In this document: positions 54,401-62,935 of the stretch, in pieces
Position numbering within the stretch: the first letter of the stretch is position 1
Layout: every line of letters starts with the position of its first letter
From: Lachnospiraceae bacterium
Lineage (GTDB): Bacteria > Bacillota_A > Clostridia > Lachnospirales > Lachnospiraceae
DNA: 64,000 nt
Reading direction: 5' to 3'
NCBI GenBank assembly: GCA_017482005.1
Contig: JAFUOI010000007.1
Location: 199,391 to 263,390 of the forward strand
Notes under the pieces: generated by a model
Seen by the model: the letters and a program-made list of their open reading frames with translations, nothing else
The model's database searches: none
What the model was told of the DNA's origin: nothing
Position numbers and translations under genes: made by a program

Positions 54401-56238
54401 TCTTTATTGTTTTGGAATGTATTCGACGCAATAGAACCGACATAATATTTTGCAATATTATCCGGAATGATAACATTGCTTCCGTCATTTTCAGCATCAC
54501 TTGAGACTTTCTCAAAATTCACAAGAGTATTCGTCTCATCCACACGGAACGCATATCCGTCAACAATCTTCTCATACCATCCAATATAGCCCGGATCCAA
54601 ATATCCGAATGCCAAACCATGCTTCTGTGCATATGTATGTGCATAAGACTGGGAATTTGCCATGATACAGAACTGATCGCTCACTTCGTAAGTACCTTCG
54701 AAAGCGGAATTCTCGCCAAGGTTTTCTGCACCGAAAGTATCTTTGGCCGCTCCTGTCGTTATATCATCATAGTCCGAATCATCCGGAGAACCATCCGGCT
54801 TCGTATGCACCTCACTACAATCAAATTTCAAATCATTTGCAGGCGCTTTCACAGTATCTAAGCTACTGCATCCGGTTACATTATTGTATTTAAATATGCC
54901 TTTTCCGTTGTCCACAGGAGATGTTCCGGAACCGACTCCGAGACCGGAAACTTTCGGCAATCCAAGATAAGTCATGGACGCACATCCGTACATGGTATAT
55001 TGTACTTCATCAATATTCGATACTCTCTCAGGAAATACAACTTGTGTCAACGACGCACAATTATAGAACAGACCACTTCCAATCGTGGTAAGAGATGTAT
55101 TTCCATCTGCATTAACACCGTTAAGACCGATTGCCGAAAGATTCACGCAATCCATAAATGCACAGTTTCCAAGCTTCAGAACCTGATCCGGAATCTTTAT
55201 GGAAGTCAAATATGTACATCCTGCAAATGCATAATCTCCGATTTCTTTCAGCTGCGTCGGCTCTGCAAGTCCAACCGAAGACAACTGGTTACAATTCTGA
55301 AATGCCCCGTTACCAATACATCCGATACCGTTTTCCACCTGTACAGACTGCATCTGGCACCCTTTAAATGCATTATTACCGATTGCAAGAATTGCTTTAG
55401 GAACCACCAGTGACGCAAAGTTGGTCGCTCCTTCAAACACGCCCAACTTATCGTTGGTATTGTTTGAATCCTCTGTTACATAAATTCCGTCCGTCGTCTG
55501 TCCGTTTTTAAGACGGTTCAAATCCACTTCATATCTGGTGCTTCCGATATACTGCACCGGAATTACAAGCTGCTCTGACACTCTATATCCGGCAGAGTTG
55601 TTGGAAACAACTTCGAAATCACCCAAATCATCATTTCCGTCCACAACATAAAGTGTCTGTCCAAGCCATGTTCCCTCCTCCGAAGCTACACAAGGAGATA
55701 ACTTTTCATTTTGGGCCGGTGTATTAATAGATCCGTCCTCGTTATAGGTTGCATCCGCTTTCGGTTGAGAAACATAATATAAAAACTCATTATCCTTATT
55801 TACCGCAATATATTCCGATTTGTCCCAATGATAAAGAAACGCGTTGATTTCACTCGGAATTGTCAGCGACGCATTTGTAACCACGTTATTGATATTATAA
55901 TAATTGATTACTCCGACTTTGGTACTTCCGTTACTACCTAAAGCAACACGAAAATTGCCATCACCGCTTGCATATACCGGATAATCATTTCCCACATAAT
56001 CCGGAATATAACCAACACCGTCCATTCCGGCTTTTTTGTCCGGAACCGCCGTTGCCTCATCAATCCATGCCGCCTCCAAATCTGTCGCCGAAACCGCCGC
56101 CTTTGATTCCGGAACCGGAATCAAAGCCACAATGACTGCTGATGCCATAAGAACCGCGGAAAGCGTTCCCATCACAGTTCTTTTTAATCGTCTGTTCACT
56201 CTTCTTTTCGTTTTCTTTTTCATATTTGCGTTTGCCAT
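51436..56238 (-). CDS. giant BspA-like LRR_5 surface protein with TPTTG sorting signal
   Basis: The 1600-residue protein has a basic N-terminus (KKKTKRRVNRRLKRT) and signal helix VMGTLSAVLMASAVIVALI. LRR_5 repeats run from about residue 265 to 1065. Three Flg_new/InlB-type repeats follow (about 1085-1315, each with a VTFIDWDD-like start and GYxxxxWxP), separated by Gly/Asn/Thr-rich linkers. The end carries a beta domain, TPTTG, a hydrophobic helix (WFLSIGLALLSVLMFFG) and a basic tail. It starts with GAGGAGAGCAGAT 3 bases before the ATG. It is likely an adhesin fixed to peptidoglycan by the sortase encoded just upstream. Confidence 0.88.
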   Translation of the reverse strand: MANANMKKKTKRRVNRRLKRTVMGTLSAVLMASAVIVALIPVPESKAAVSATDLEAAWIDEATAVPDKKAGMDGVGYIPDYVGNDYPVYASGDGNFRVALGSNGSTKVGVINYYNINNVVTNASLTIPSEINAFLYHWDKSEYIAVNKDNEFLYYVSQPKADATYNEDGSINTPAQNEKLSPCVASEEGTWLGQTLYVVDGNDDLGDFEVVSNNSAGYRVSEQLVIPVQYIGSTRYEVDLNRLKNGQTTDGIYVTEDSNNTNDKLGVFEGATNFASLVVPKAILAIGNNAFKGCQMQSVQVENGIGCIGNGAFQNCNQLSSVGLAEPTQLKEIGDYAFAGCTYLTSIKIPDQVLKLGNCAFMDCVNLSAIGLNGVNADGNTSLTTIGSGLFYNCASLTQVVFPERVSNIDEVQYTMYGCASMTYLGLPKVSGLGVGSGTSPVDNGKGIFKYNNVTGCSSLDTVKAPANDLKFDCSEVHTKPDGSPDDSDYDDITTGAAKDTFGAENLGENSAFEGTYEVSDQFCIMANSQSYAHTYAQKHGLAFGYLDPGYIGWYEKIVDGYAFRVDETNTLVNFEKVSSDAENDGSNVIIPDNIAKYYVGSIASNTFQNNKEVEYLYIPASVATIAPQAFKGCTSLRTVNFDSALSVREIGHEAFKTGVKLEDIDKVDANGNPGSDGIPDQNLCFIGDISSSCVPFNYAMDVSNNYNDPGAPTQYITYTSGFPQNLQIQMVVSKNENTNEIESAYPVVVGIPTEEQLKNSDTYSLSTYDGDSDYVRTKSEENAIVASAYSKYMDNLSNPTNPTELTEEEQAVIDAVYHVHISDGIRGLKEDLFNGNKAVQSVILETVEEVPDGEFTGCTSLNTFIMRNSGAAGGEKLGERAFQDCTALENVSLPSSMTEITAMPFAGCTKLIGVNFNENPNFVCEDAIIKGKAEDGTNARIVECLESRGTTVGAARLRSEDFAGITTIDPAAFQNCIGIREAYLDDSEVTVIPDYCFDGAKSLYYCSLADSTKKIGKYAFRNTSLSTIGIPDSVQSIDDTAFVTGDSPENMKYIQGLTVECAEDSTAYWYCQDKDGITAQTYTQEFTVTFIDWDDYVLSTQKVKKGASAVEPRVSREGYALVGWTEKFDNVKEDIVTKAIYEKSNAATIEGFYSVVFQDFDGLYTWDTQYLKEGAKPTTPNVTPTRPGYIFSYWAPSNYTSIEVTGNLIIKAYYVEDPNYDENAGSGGNNGNTGGDGGNTGGNGDGTGNDGGSGDNKTRYTVEFVDHDGTVLDTQVVEAGNCPSETTVVPTRKGYVFTTWSPSNYATVPVTANMQIKALYKEEVDKDEVDGNTSSDSSKEPSSGGGNSSNTDNNNGGTGDNNSTPGTGNNQTQSGNANVSNGGSTVRPQGVVSGNTTTNKPNRYETNDGTKVVVTKTGISNKDLVSAKISGANDNFVVKVSDSTQARSEVEAALLKKYGSLDNIKYFAMDISLYDSTGTTKIEDTTGVTVTITLPLPDVLAGYAGNNKAGAVKNGTFETLNSRLTSIDNVACISFDATHFSPYAIYVETDNLTSGVIDATPTTGDPIHPKWFLSIGLALLSVLMFFGKGSKNKIVKVIE

Positions 56239-56263
56239 ATCTGCTCTCCTCTTTCAAGAACTT

Positions 56264-57334
56264 CTATTGTACACGTTTTGCCACCACAACAAAACGACCG
56301 TCATCTTCCCCGTAATCACAAGTCGAAAGTGTCAAAAGCTGATCCCCATAAACAGCCTCTACTCCCGTATTGTAAAGTGCGATTTCCTGCATACTCTTCA
56401 TATTGGATTCAAATTCTTTTTCCGATGTAATATCAATCATCTGATAATATTTAAAAGTAATCTCATCCTCCGTATATATGCGAGAATTGAAGGCATACAT
56501 AATCTGATAAATACCTTTTTCATAAATGGTATCGAACATAATAACCGGATGTTCCTTGTAGTAAGATTCCGATTTATATTTATCAAGATTTCCAAACATA
56601 TTTCCGGAACGCATATTATGACCATAAATGATGAAATTGGAACTCGGTTTTAAAACATCACACTGATAATCCATAAACAATGTTCCGTTCTTATCCGACT
56701 CATTATTCACATCATGGTCAAGATAATATTCGTTATCGTCTGTCTGCATGACAGGGTAGTCAATATTTGTATCGGCAATTTTCAGCCATCCGATTAGGTT
56801 TTTATTTTGATTTAATAAACTTTTATACTCATCAAGTACTGTATAGACCTTTTCCTGCCCGGTTTCTTCATCCGTATGGGTCACCGTCTGATCCTTAAAC
56901 ATGGAACTGAGCATTTCATTTTCCTTGCGCGATGCAAGTCTTTCATTCTCCTGCTGTGTGCGATACGATTCATAACAATACGCGCCGAAATAAATCAGAC
57001 AACCGGTTGCAAACAATAAAAGGGCTGTTGTGATTAAACGTTTGATCCGCATCTCCTGCCTGGTCAGCACCACAACTTTTTTTGATTTTATTCTTTTCGC
57101 TTTTGCACCGGTTTTTCCGAAATTACCACTTTGTACACCGGCTGTTCCTGTCGTCTGTCTGCGTCCTTCCTTTACCGCCATGGCAAGTTCATACACTTCA
57201 TCATCAAACGCTCTCTCTTCCGGCGTCACCAGTTTGTATTGTCCTGCCTGAAGTGCTGCATAAAGCGCTAAAATATCACTATCTTTTGTTAAATCATATT
57301 TTTGCTTAAGTTCATTAATTACAAAGTTATCCAT
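56264..57334 (-). CDS. srtB: class B sortase with long cytoplasmic N-terminus
   Basis: The 356-residue protein has a cytoplasmic stretch of about 110 residues rich in Lys/Arg, then a TM (LITTALLLFATGCLIYFGAYC), a linker, and the sortase domain. The catalytic residues are His in FIIYGHNMRSG, Cys in LTLSTCDYG and Arg in GRFVVVAKRV. The YGHNMRSGNMFG block is typical of class B. It would cut (S/T)PxTG signals and join the two following surface proteins to peptidoglycan. Start chosen at ATG 57334 (MDNFVINEL). No ribosome binding site is seen there, and the promoter lies so close that a leaderless message is likely. Confidence 0.88.
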   Translation of the reverse strand: MDNFVINELKQKYDLTKDSDILALYAALQAGQYKLVTPEERAFDDEVYELAMAVKEGRRQTTGTAGVQSGNFGKTGAKAKRIKSKKVVVLTRQEMRIKRLITTALLLFATGCLIYFGAYCYESYRTQQENERLASRKENEMLSSMFKDQTVTHTDEETGQEKVYTVLDEYKSLLNQNKNLIGWLKIADTNIDYPVMQTDDNEYYLDHDVNNESDKNGTLFMDYQCDVLKPSSNFIIYGHNMRSGNMFGNLDKYKSESYYKEHPVIMFDTIYEKGIYQIMYAFNSRIYTEDEITFKYYQMIDITSEKEFESNMKSMQEIALYNTGVEAVYGDQLLTLSTCDYGEDDGRFVVVAKRVQ

Positions 57335-57341
57335 GATTATT

Positions 57342-57370
57342 ATTTTAACTATATATTGCTTGAAATTCAA
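57342..57370 (-). promoter_or_regulatory. promoter of the sortase-surface-protein operon
   Basis: On the minus strand TTGAAT (57370-57365) and TAAAAT (57347-57342) are 17 bases apart. Only 7 bases separate the -10 box from the ATG at 57334. Confidence 0.5.
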
Positions 57371-57416
57371 CCCTTATCCAACATATTGTGTCTGTTTTTT
57401 TCTTCCAATCCCATGC

Positions 57417-57443
57417 ACACATTTCATTTTCTGACATATGATA
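57417..57443 (+). promoter_or_regulatory. possible sporulation-type (sigma-K-like) promoter
   Basis: AC at 57417-57418, 16 bases, then CATATGATA (57435-57443) fits the pattern AC-N16-CATAnnnTA known for sigma-K. No convincing sigma-A promoter is seen. It lies 30 bases before the Cys-rich gene. The match is short and could be chance. Confidence 0.3.
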
Positions 57444-57473
57444 CAACATAAAAAAAATTTTGGAGGCTCTAAT

Positions 57474-57710
57474 ATGAGTGAATTATCAGCTAGTCAATGT
57501 GGATGTCGTCAGGAATCAAACTGCGGTAGCGGTTGCGGAAGCTGGATTTGGATCCTTATCTTATTATGTGTATGCGGCAATAATAATGATAACGGCTGCG
57601 GTTGCGGCGGAAGCGGAATCTTCGGCGGCGGTTCCAACAATTGCTGCGAATGGATTATCATCCTCTTAATCCTCAGCTGCTGCTGTGGCGGAAACGGTTC
57701 CTGGTTCTAA
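57474..57710 (+). CDS. small Cys/Gly-rich protein, chorion-like HCB type
   Basis: The 78-residue protein starts at MSELSASQCGC (ATG 57474, TTGGAGG upstream). It has 16 cysteines and many glycines, with two hydrophobic stretches (WIWILILLCVC and WIIILLILSCCC) separated by a Gly/Asn/Cys linker. Similar small clostridial proteins are annotated as chorion class high-cysteine HCB protein 13. The role is unknown. A place in a spore or cell-envelope layer, crosslinked by disulfides, is a guess. It has its own hairpin terminator. Confidence 0.75.
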   Translation: MSELSASQCGCRQESNCGSGCGSWIWILILLCVCGNNNDNGCGCGGSGIFGGGSNNCCEWIIILLILSCCCGGNGSWF

Positions 57711-57732
57711 ACTTACAGTTTCCAAACATTGG

Positions 57733-57772
57733 GAGTGTCGCTAATCAAGTGGTACAAAAGCGACACTCCCGT
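57733..57772 (+). terminator. terminator behind the Cys/Gly-rich gene
   Basis: GGGAGTGTCGCT (57733-57744) pairs perfectly with AGCGACACTCCC (57761-57772), followed by GTTCTTATTT. Confidence 0.85.
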
Positions 57773-57816
57773 TCTTATTTACATAAACCCAACATAAAAT
57801 ACTTCAGGAGGATACC

Positions 57817-58335
57817 ATGGAATCTGGCGATACAATACTGACATTTGACACCCTTTATACAACAAACGAGATACAAATTTTAAAACTGGCGCTTCCGTTG
57901 CTTTCTGCATCTCTGCGCCCCTATGCCGCACTTTTAATCAAGGGAAAAGAACTGAAATACTGCATGGATCAGCTCCCGAGAACACGTATCGAAAACGCTG
58001 CGTTTGAGCTGTCTTATCTTGACGCCTTTTTGGACAATGCTCTCCCATATTGCACTCAAAAACAAAAGGAACTTATTCATCAAATAAAACAGTTCAAACA
58101 CAGTCTCGATATGTTCGAAAAAATGAAAGGGATGATGTCGCTCTTCGGCGAGGATGGTCCTGAAGATATCAGCTCGCTCTTTCAAATGTTCGGACAACAA
58201 CATGCAGACAACGAATCCTCCGGTCAATCCCCGGAAGATATGCTCCGGTCTGTTATGTCAGAAGAACAAGCGGATTTGTTTGAAATGTTTAAAAAGAAAT
58301 TTGAAGAAGAATCGGACGGAAAGGAATCAGTATGA
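57817..58335 (+). CDS. unknown protein, helical, possible partner of 58332
   Basis: The 172-residue protein starts at ATG 57817 with AGGAGG upstream. It appears mostly helical and cytoplasmic. The first half (YTTNEIQILKLALPLLSASLRPYAALLIKGKELKYC) may be a helical bundle, the middle has KEREL-like charged helices, and the end is acidic with MSEEQADLFEMFKKKFEEE. I do not recognise a family. Its stop overlaps the next start (ATGA), so the two are translated together. No transmembrane segments or signal peptide are visible. Confidence 0.7.
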   Translation: MESGDTILTFDTLYTTNEIQILKLALPLLSASLRPYAALLIKGKELKYCMDQLPRTRIENAAFELSYLDAFLDNALPYCTQKQKELIHQIKQFKHSLDMFEKMKGMMSLFGEDGPEDISSLFQMFGQQHADNESSGQSPEDMLRSVMSEEQADLFEMFKKKFEEESDGKESV

Positions 58336-58604
58336 CAACTCAAAATTGGATGCGCGATGAACGCATCTCTCACATTGATAAAAACAAATTGGAATTTTTA
58401 CAAAAACTGGTATTTGAAATGCAGAAGCTTTCAGACAAAGAAAAACTTCCTTTTCTGATGGCCCTCGCAACAAGTACCAAAAAGAAAAACATCTCTTTTT
58501 CCGAAGAGGAAATCTCATCTATTATTGAGGTAATCAAAGAATACAGTTCCCCTGAGGAACTTTCAAAAATGAATAAAATTCTTTCTATGTTCTCTCGCAA
58601 CTGA
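58332..58604 (+). CDS. unknown small protein, translationally coupled
   Basis: The 90-residue protein starts at ATG 58332 inside the stop of the upstream gene. It is helical and Lys/Glu-rich, with segments KLEFLQKLVFEMQKLSDKEK and FSEEEISSIIEVIKEY. No family is recognised. Its coupling to the 57817 gene suggests a two-protein complex. A strong hairpin terminator follows. Confidence 0.7.
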   Translation: MTTQNWMRDERISHIDKNKLEFLQKLVFEMQKLSDKEKLPFLMALATSTKKKNISFSEEEISSIIEVIKEYSSPEELSKMNKILSMFSRN

Positions 58605-58630
58605 TACATATAAAAAACGAAAGAAAAAGA

Positions 58631-58665
58631 TGCCACAACCTAAGCAGGCTTCAAAGGTTGTGGCA
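58631..58665. terminator. bidirectional terminator between the 58332 gene and leuS
   Basis: TGCCACAACCT (58631-58641) pairs perfectly with AGGTTGTGGCA (58655-58665). Flanking A/T-rich arms (CGAAAGAAAAAGA and TCTTTTTTCTTTCG) extend the stem in both directions. Confidence 0.85.
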
Positions 58666-58695
58666 CTCTTTTTTCTTTCGTTTATTCTTCTATCA

Positions 58696-61131
58696 TTAAT
58701 TCGGTTTTACTACAATATTGACAATTCTGCCCGGTACATAGATTTCTTTGATGATAGTACCGGAAAGCTTACTTCCGAGTGCTTCTTTTGCAGCTGAAAT
58801 CGCATCATCTTTAGATGCTTCCGCCGGAATCGTTACAACAACTTTCGTCTTACCGTTTACCTGTACGGCAATTTCAATCTCATCTTCCTTCATGGCAGAT
58901 GCGTCGGCACTTGGCCATACTGTATGGAAAACAGAACCGTTTTCTCCAAGCTGTTGCCAAAGTTCCTCTGCAAGATGCGGAGCAAACGGAGCAAGAAGAA
59001 CAACTGCCGTCTTTAATGTCTCTTTATCCACACCAACGGTTTTCGTCATCTCAATCATCTTATTGTTATACTCCATAAATCCGGAAACAACTGTATTTAA
59101 ACTGAAACTTTCAAGACGCTGGGTAATGTCATAAACCATCTTATTGCGAAGTTTTAAGGACTCTTTTGTCTCAGCCGCATTTTTATCCTTATTGTCCATC
59201 ACCATATTCCAGAACTTAGTGATAAAACGATAAATACCATCCATTCCTCTGTCATCCCAGATGGAATCCAGCTCAGGCGGTCCGATAAACAATTCATACA
59301 GACGAAGGGAATCACAACCGTAATCTCTTACGATGTCATCCGGAGAAACAATATTTCCGAGAGATTTACTCATCTTTGTTGCTGCACCGGTCTCTTTATC
59401 TCTTCCGCAGACCATACCCTGATTGAACAGTTTCTTAAATGGTTCTTCAAAATTTACTACACCGATATCGTATAAGAATTTGGTATAGAATCTGGAGTAA
59501 AGCAAATGAAGTACTGCATGTTCCACACCGCCGATGTACATATCCACCGGAAGGTATTTCTCTGCCATCTCTTTGCTAACAAGAGCCTCTTTATTTTTGC
59601 TGTCCACGTAGCGCAGGAAATACCATGAGGATCCTGCCCATTGAGGCATTGTATTTGTTTCACGTTTGGACGGTGCACCACAACACGGACATGTTGTATT
59701 TACCCACTCTTCAATATCTGCAAGCGGAGATTCACCGGTACCTGTCGGCTGATAAGATTCTACATCCGGCAAAAGAAGCGGAAGCTGATCTTCCGGAACC
59801 GGAACCGGTCCGCACTTCGGACAGTGAACAATCGGAATCGGCTCACCCCAGTAACGCTGACGGGAGAATACCCAGTCACGAAGCTTGTAGTTCGTTGTTT
59901 TACGACCATATCCCATCTTTTCAATCATCATAGGCGCTTCCTGCTTCAGAACGGATGATTCCATGCCGTTCCATTCGCCCGAATTAATCATAAGACCGGA
60001 AGCTTCTGTATAAGCCTCTGTCATATCTTCAATTTCTTTTCCGTCCTTGGCAATAACCTGAATAATCGGAATATCAAATTTCTTTGCAAATTCAAAGTCG
60101 CGGTCATCGTGTGCAGGTACACACATGATAGCTCCGGTACCGTAATCCGCAAGTACATAGTCGGAAAGCCAGATCGGAACAAGTGCTTTGTTAAGCGGAT
60201 TTACTGCATAAGATCCTGTGAATACACCTGTCTTTTCTTTACTCTGCATACGGTCAACATTTGATTTGTTTGCTGCTTCTGCAATATATTTTTCCACCGC
60301 TTCTACATTTTCCTCTGTCGCAAGCCCCTTAGCCAAAGCATGCTCCGGAGAAAGCACCATAAAGGTTGCTCCGTGAAGCGTATCCGGTCTTGTGGTATAA
60401 ACCGTAATCTTCTCATCTCTTCCATCAATCGGGAAGTCTACTTCTGCACCGTAAGAGCGTCCAATCCACTCAGACTGCATCTTCTTAACCTTTTCAGGCC
60501 AGTCAAGTGTGTCGAGATCCTCTAACAGACGATCTGCGTATTTCGTAATACGGAGCATCCACTGATTTAAATTTTTCTTTGTCACATCAGAATGACAACG
60601 CTCACATTTTCCGTTGACAACTTCTTCGTTGGCAAGACCTGTCTTACAAGACGGACACCAGTTAATCGGCATCTCTTTCTGATAAGCAAGTCCTTTTTTA
60701 AACATCTGTACAAAGATCCACTGTGTCCATTTATAGAACTCCGGATCTGTTGTATTAACTTCTCTGTCCCAATCATAAAGTGCTGCAATCTGATTGATCT
60801 GCTTCTTGATATTGGCAACATTTTGTGCCGTGGAAACTGCCGGGTGAACTCCATGCTGGATTGCATAATTTTCTGCAGGAAGACCGAACGCATCCCATCC
60901 CATCGGATGAATAATATAATGTCCGCCATTGAGCATTTTATAGCGGCTCCACACATCGGAAATAACATATCCTCTCCAATGACCTACATGTAAACCGTTA
61001 CCGGATGGATACGGGAACATATCAAGACAGTAATACTTCGGTTTCTTTCCGTCATCTACATTGACCGGGTTTGCCTCCCACTGTTTACGCCATTTTTCTT
61101 CAATTTCTCTGTGATTATATGGTATTGCCAT
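58696..61131 (-). CDS. leuS: leucyl-tRNA synthetase
   Basis: The class I synthetase has 811 residues from [14 protein letters not shown] (ATG 61131, AGAGGTAGATGAC upstream). A longer frame upstream lacks conserved sequence. The HIGH motif is in [21 protein letters not shown] is in [15 protein letters not shown], and a zinc-binding [10 protein letters not shown] ... CERCHSDV stands near residue 165. The CP1 editing domain is present. There is no T-box in the short space upstream. It is separated by about 95 bases from the sensor gene. Confidence 0.96.
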   Translation of the reverse strand: MAIPYNHREIEEKWRKQWEANPVNVDDGKKPKYYCLDMFPYPSGNGLHVGHWRGYVISDVWSRYKMLNGGHYIIHPMGWDAFGLPAENYAIQHGVHPAVSTAQNVANIKKQINQIAALYDWDREVNTTDPEFYKWTQWIFVQMFKKGLAYQKEMPINWCPSCKTGLANEEVVNGKCERCHSDVTKKNLNQWMLRITKYADRLLEDLDTLDWPEKVKKMQSEWIGRSYGAEVDFPIDGRDEKITVYTTRPDTLHGATFMVLSPEHALAKGLATEENVEAVEKYIAEAANKSNVDRMQSKEKTGVFTGSYAVNPLNKALVPIWLSDYVLADYGTGAIMCVPAHDDRDFEFAKKFDIPIIQVIAKDGKEIEDMTEAYTEASGLMINSGEWNGMESSVLKQEAPMMIEKMGYGRKTTNYKLRDWVFSRQRYWGEPIPIVHCPKCGPVPVPEDQLPLLLPDVESYQPTGTGESPLADIEEWVNTTCPCCGAPSKRETNTMPQWAGSSWYFLRYVDSKNKEALVSKEMAEKYLPVDMYIGGVEHAVLHLLYSRFYTKFLYDIGVVNFEEPFKKLFNQGMVCGRDKETGAATKMSKSLGNIVSPDDIVRDYGCDSLRLYELFIGPPELDSIWDDRGMDGIYRFITKFWNMVMDNKDKNAAETKESLKLRNKMVYDITQRLESFSLNTVVSGFMEYNNKMIEMTKTVGVDKETLKTAVVLLAPFAPHLAEELWQQLGENGSVFHTVWPSADASAMKEDEIEIAVQVNGKTKVVVTIPAEASKDDAISAAKEALGSKLSGTIIKEIYVPGRIVNIVVKPN

Positions 61132-61226
61132 GTCATCTACCTCTTTATACTGTATTTCAACTGCCCTTCCGGCAATCAATTCCATGCTTAATAGTAAACT
61201 TCTGCCATAAAAAAGTCAAGGCAGAC

Positions 61227-62117
61227 TTAGCGGATCAGATCGATTTGTGTTTTCCCGTCCGCACATTTATATTTATATGTAATCTTATATTTTTTCAGCA
61301 TCCGTACAAAATCCCTATCCAACAACGGAACCCCCGGCGGACATTCCATAAGCAGATGCCAAAGTCCGTATTGCGATGCTGTTCGAAAACGGATTTCTTT
61401 CCTTTCTGTCCCCGTCCGGTTTTTAGCCTGTTCCAATGCAAACGCAAGGAGCGTATCATAGACATAGTATACATCCGGAACAGAAATCTCAAATGTAACC
61501 GGAATCTCTGCCTTATAACGGAACTCAATTCCGGACGCCTTACACATGTCATCCATATCGGAAATCAATGCAGCGAGCACCGGATGTTCTACGTTTGTCT
61601 TATTTTTGAACGAGTCAAGTACTGCCAGCATATCCTCACATTCCCTCTCATCCGGATCAAGACTGTAGCTGAGCTGTTCTTTCATGCGGGAAAGAATCAT
61701 GTACATTCGGGGAATTTCCTTGTACATCGTCTCAAAATAGCCCCTCTTTAAAAACCAGCTTTTCCATCTTTTGGACAAAACAACATCCATCTTTTCATAA
61801 TCCTGAAAAGACGGACATCGATCAAAGCTGTTCTTTTCTAAATATTTGCGTTCCATCTCCTTGTACGTCATCTCAAGAAGTTCATCAATCAACACAATAA
61901 TCTGTGCTTTCATCCGCTTTCCTTCTGCCGCTGCTGTCTCATCCATCCAAAAGAACTGAATAGACTGCATATAGTTGGCGAAATCATGGCGAATCGTCGC
62001 CAATTTCTGAAAAAAAACCGTATATGGAGCATATTTTTCTTCTGCCTGTTTCATATCTTCGTAAAGATATTGTGCCCAATTATCTTTTTTTATCTTTATT
62101 TGAAACAGGGATAACAT
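61227..62117 (-). CDS. degenerate, soluble GHKL-type sensor-like protein
   Basis: The 296-residue protein has no membrane segment. Residues ATIRHDFANYMQSIQFF resemble the phospho-acceptor His box of AgrC/LytS-type kinases. Near residue 220 YDTLLAFALEQAKN takes the place of an N-box but lacks the usual Asn. No glycine boxes are seen. It probably cannot hydrolyse ATP and may act as an adaptor or phosphatase for the LytTR regulator encoded 12 bases upstream. The start is ATG 62117 with AGGAGAGGAATCCG. The assignment rests on the His box and the neighbour only. Confidence 0.6.
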   Translation of the reverse strand: MLSLFQIKIKKDNWAQYLYEDMKQAEEKYAPYTVFFQKLATIRHDFANYMQSIQFFWMDETAAAEGKRMKAQIIVLIDELLEMTYKEMERKYLEKNSFDRCPSFQDYEKMDVVLSKRWKSWFLKRGYFETMYKEIPRMYMILSRMKEQLSYSLDPDERECEDMLAVLDSFKNKTNVEHPVLAALISDMDDMCKASGIEFRYKAEIPVTFEISVPDVYYVYDTLLAFALEQAKNRTGTERKEIRFRTASQYGLWHLLMECPPGVPLLDRDFVRMLKKYKITYKYKCADGKTQIDLIR

Positions 62118-62129
62118 CGGATTCCTCTC

Positions 62130-62837
62130 CTAAATATGTAACGCAATTTTTTCTTTCACATCTTTATAATGACGTCTGCTGACCGGAATACGGCTTCCGT
62201 CGGAAACAACGATACCATCTTCTTTTGAAAACAGACGCACTTTAAATATGTTGCATGCAAAACTCTGGTGTGTAAAAATAATATACTCAGGCATTCCCTC
62301 CATAAGGTCGGAAAGCTTGGAAGTGACCTCAACCGGCTCGCCTTTGTCCAAATAAATCATACAGTTTCTGTTGTATGTTTCAATATAAATAATTTCTTCC
62401 ACATTGATACGATGGATACGTCCGCCCGTTCCGGACACAGTCATCATCTTCACCTGCTGGTGCTCAACAATCTCCATTGCTTTCTCCACTGCCGAAAACA
62501 GCTTCTGCGGAACAATCGGCTTAGAAAGAAAATACACCGGATCCGCATCAAACACACTGCTGGCAAGCTGCGCGTAACCGGACAATAATATAACTTTAAT
62601 CTGCGGATAATCATCACGTATCTGTTTGGCTATTGTAATTCCGTCCGCCTCACCAAGCGCAATGTCCAGAATCAGAATATTCGTCTGACCATTATCCTGC
62701 TTGTAAATCCATTCATGCAGATCTTCTGCATTATAAATGCACTTACAGGATATACCGGAATTAAAATTTTCATCGAGCAAATCCTTAACATGGTTGGCAA
62801 TTCTTTGATCATCATCACACACAACAATATGAAACAT
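62130..62837 (-). CDS. LytTR-family response regulator
   Basis: The 235-residue protein has an N-terminal receiver domain with the acidic pocket VCDDDQ, phospho-Asp in LILDIALGEADG, and Lys in YFLSKPI. The C-terminal LytTR DNA-binding domain starts at VSGTGGRIHRINVEEIIYIE and ends with SRRHYKDVKEKIALHI. It is a complete AgrA/LytR-like regulator. A promoter is visible in front of it. Its partner kinase appears degenerate. Confidence 0.9.
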   Translation of the reverse strand: MFHIVVCDDDQRIANHVKDLLDENFNSGISCKCIYNAEDLHEWIYKQDNGQTNILILDIALGEADGITIAKQIRDDYPQIKVILLSGYAQLASSVFDADPVYFLSKPIVPQKLFSAVEKAMEIVEHQQVKMMTVSGTGGRIHRINVEEIIYIETYNRNCMIYLDKGEPVEVTSKLSDLMEGMPEYIIFTHQSFACNIFKVRLFSKEDGIVVSDGSRIPVSRRHYKDVKEKIALHI

Positions 62838-62883
62838 ACTTATACCTCATTGTTTGCTTTGGGTTTGTATATAACTATGATAT

Positions 62884-62912
62884 ATTTTAAGATTTTTTGA
62901 TAAAATAGTCAA
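62884..62912 (-). promoter_or_regulatory. promoter of the LytTR regulator
   Basis: On the minus strand TTGACT (62912-62907) and TAAAAT (62889-62884) are 17 bases apart, 46 bases upstream of the start codon. Element copy D starts 24 bases further upstream. Confidence 0.6.
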
Positions 62913-62935
62913 CTTGTGTTATTTTTTTAATCTAC

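Noticed and set aside
56036..56653. 205-residue plus-strand frame across the start of the giant surface protein
   Set aside because: Antisense to the signal peptide region of the 51436 gene and the sortase gene, with no ribosome site.
58610..58680. Long hairpin considered as a fifth copy of the structured element
   Set aside because: It lacks the ACGTAGCGGTACTAAG core and the CCGACG block. It is an ordinary bidirectional terminator.
61132..61226. Possible T-box upstream of leuS
   Set aside because: The gap is under 100 bases and shows neither a T-box sequence nor a specifier stem.
61071..61751. Long plus-strand open frame opposite leuS and the sensor-like gene
   Set aside because: It spans the boundary of two clear minus-strand genes, has no ribosome binding site and a protein composition unlike real proteins (rich in Cys, Phe, Arg, His).
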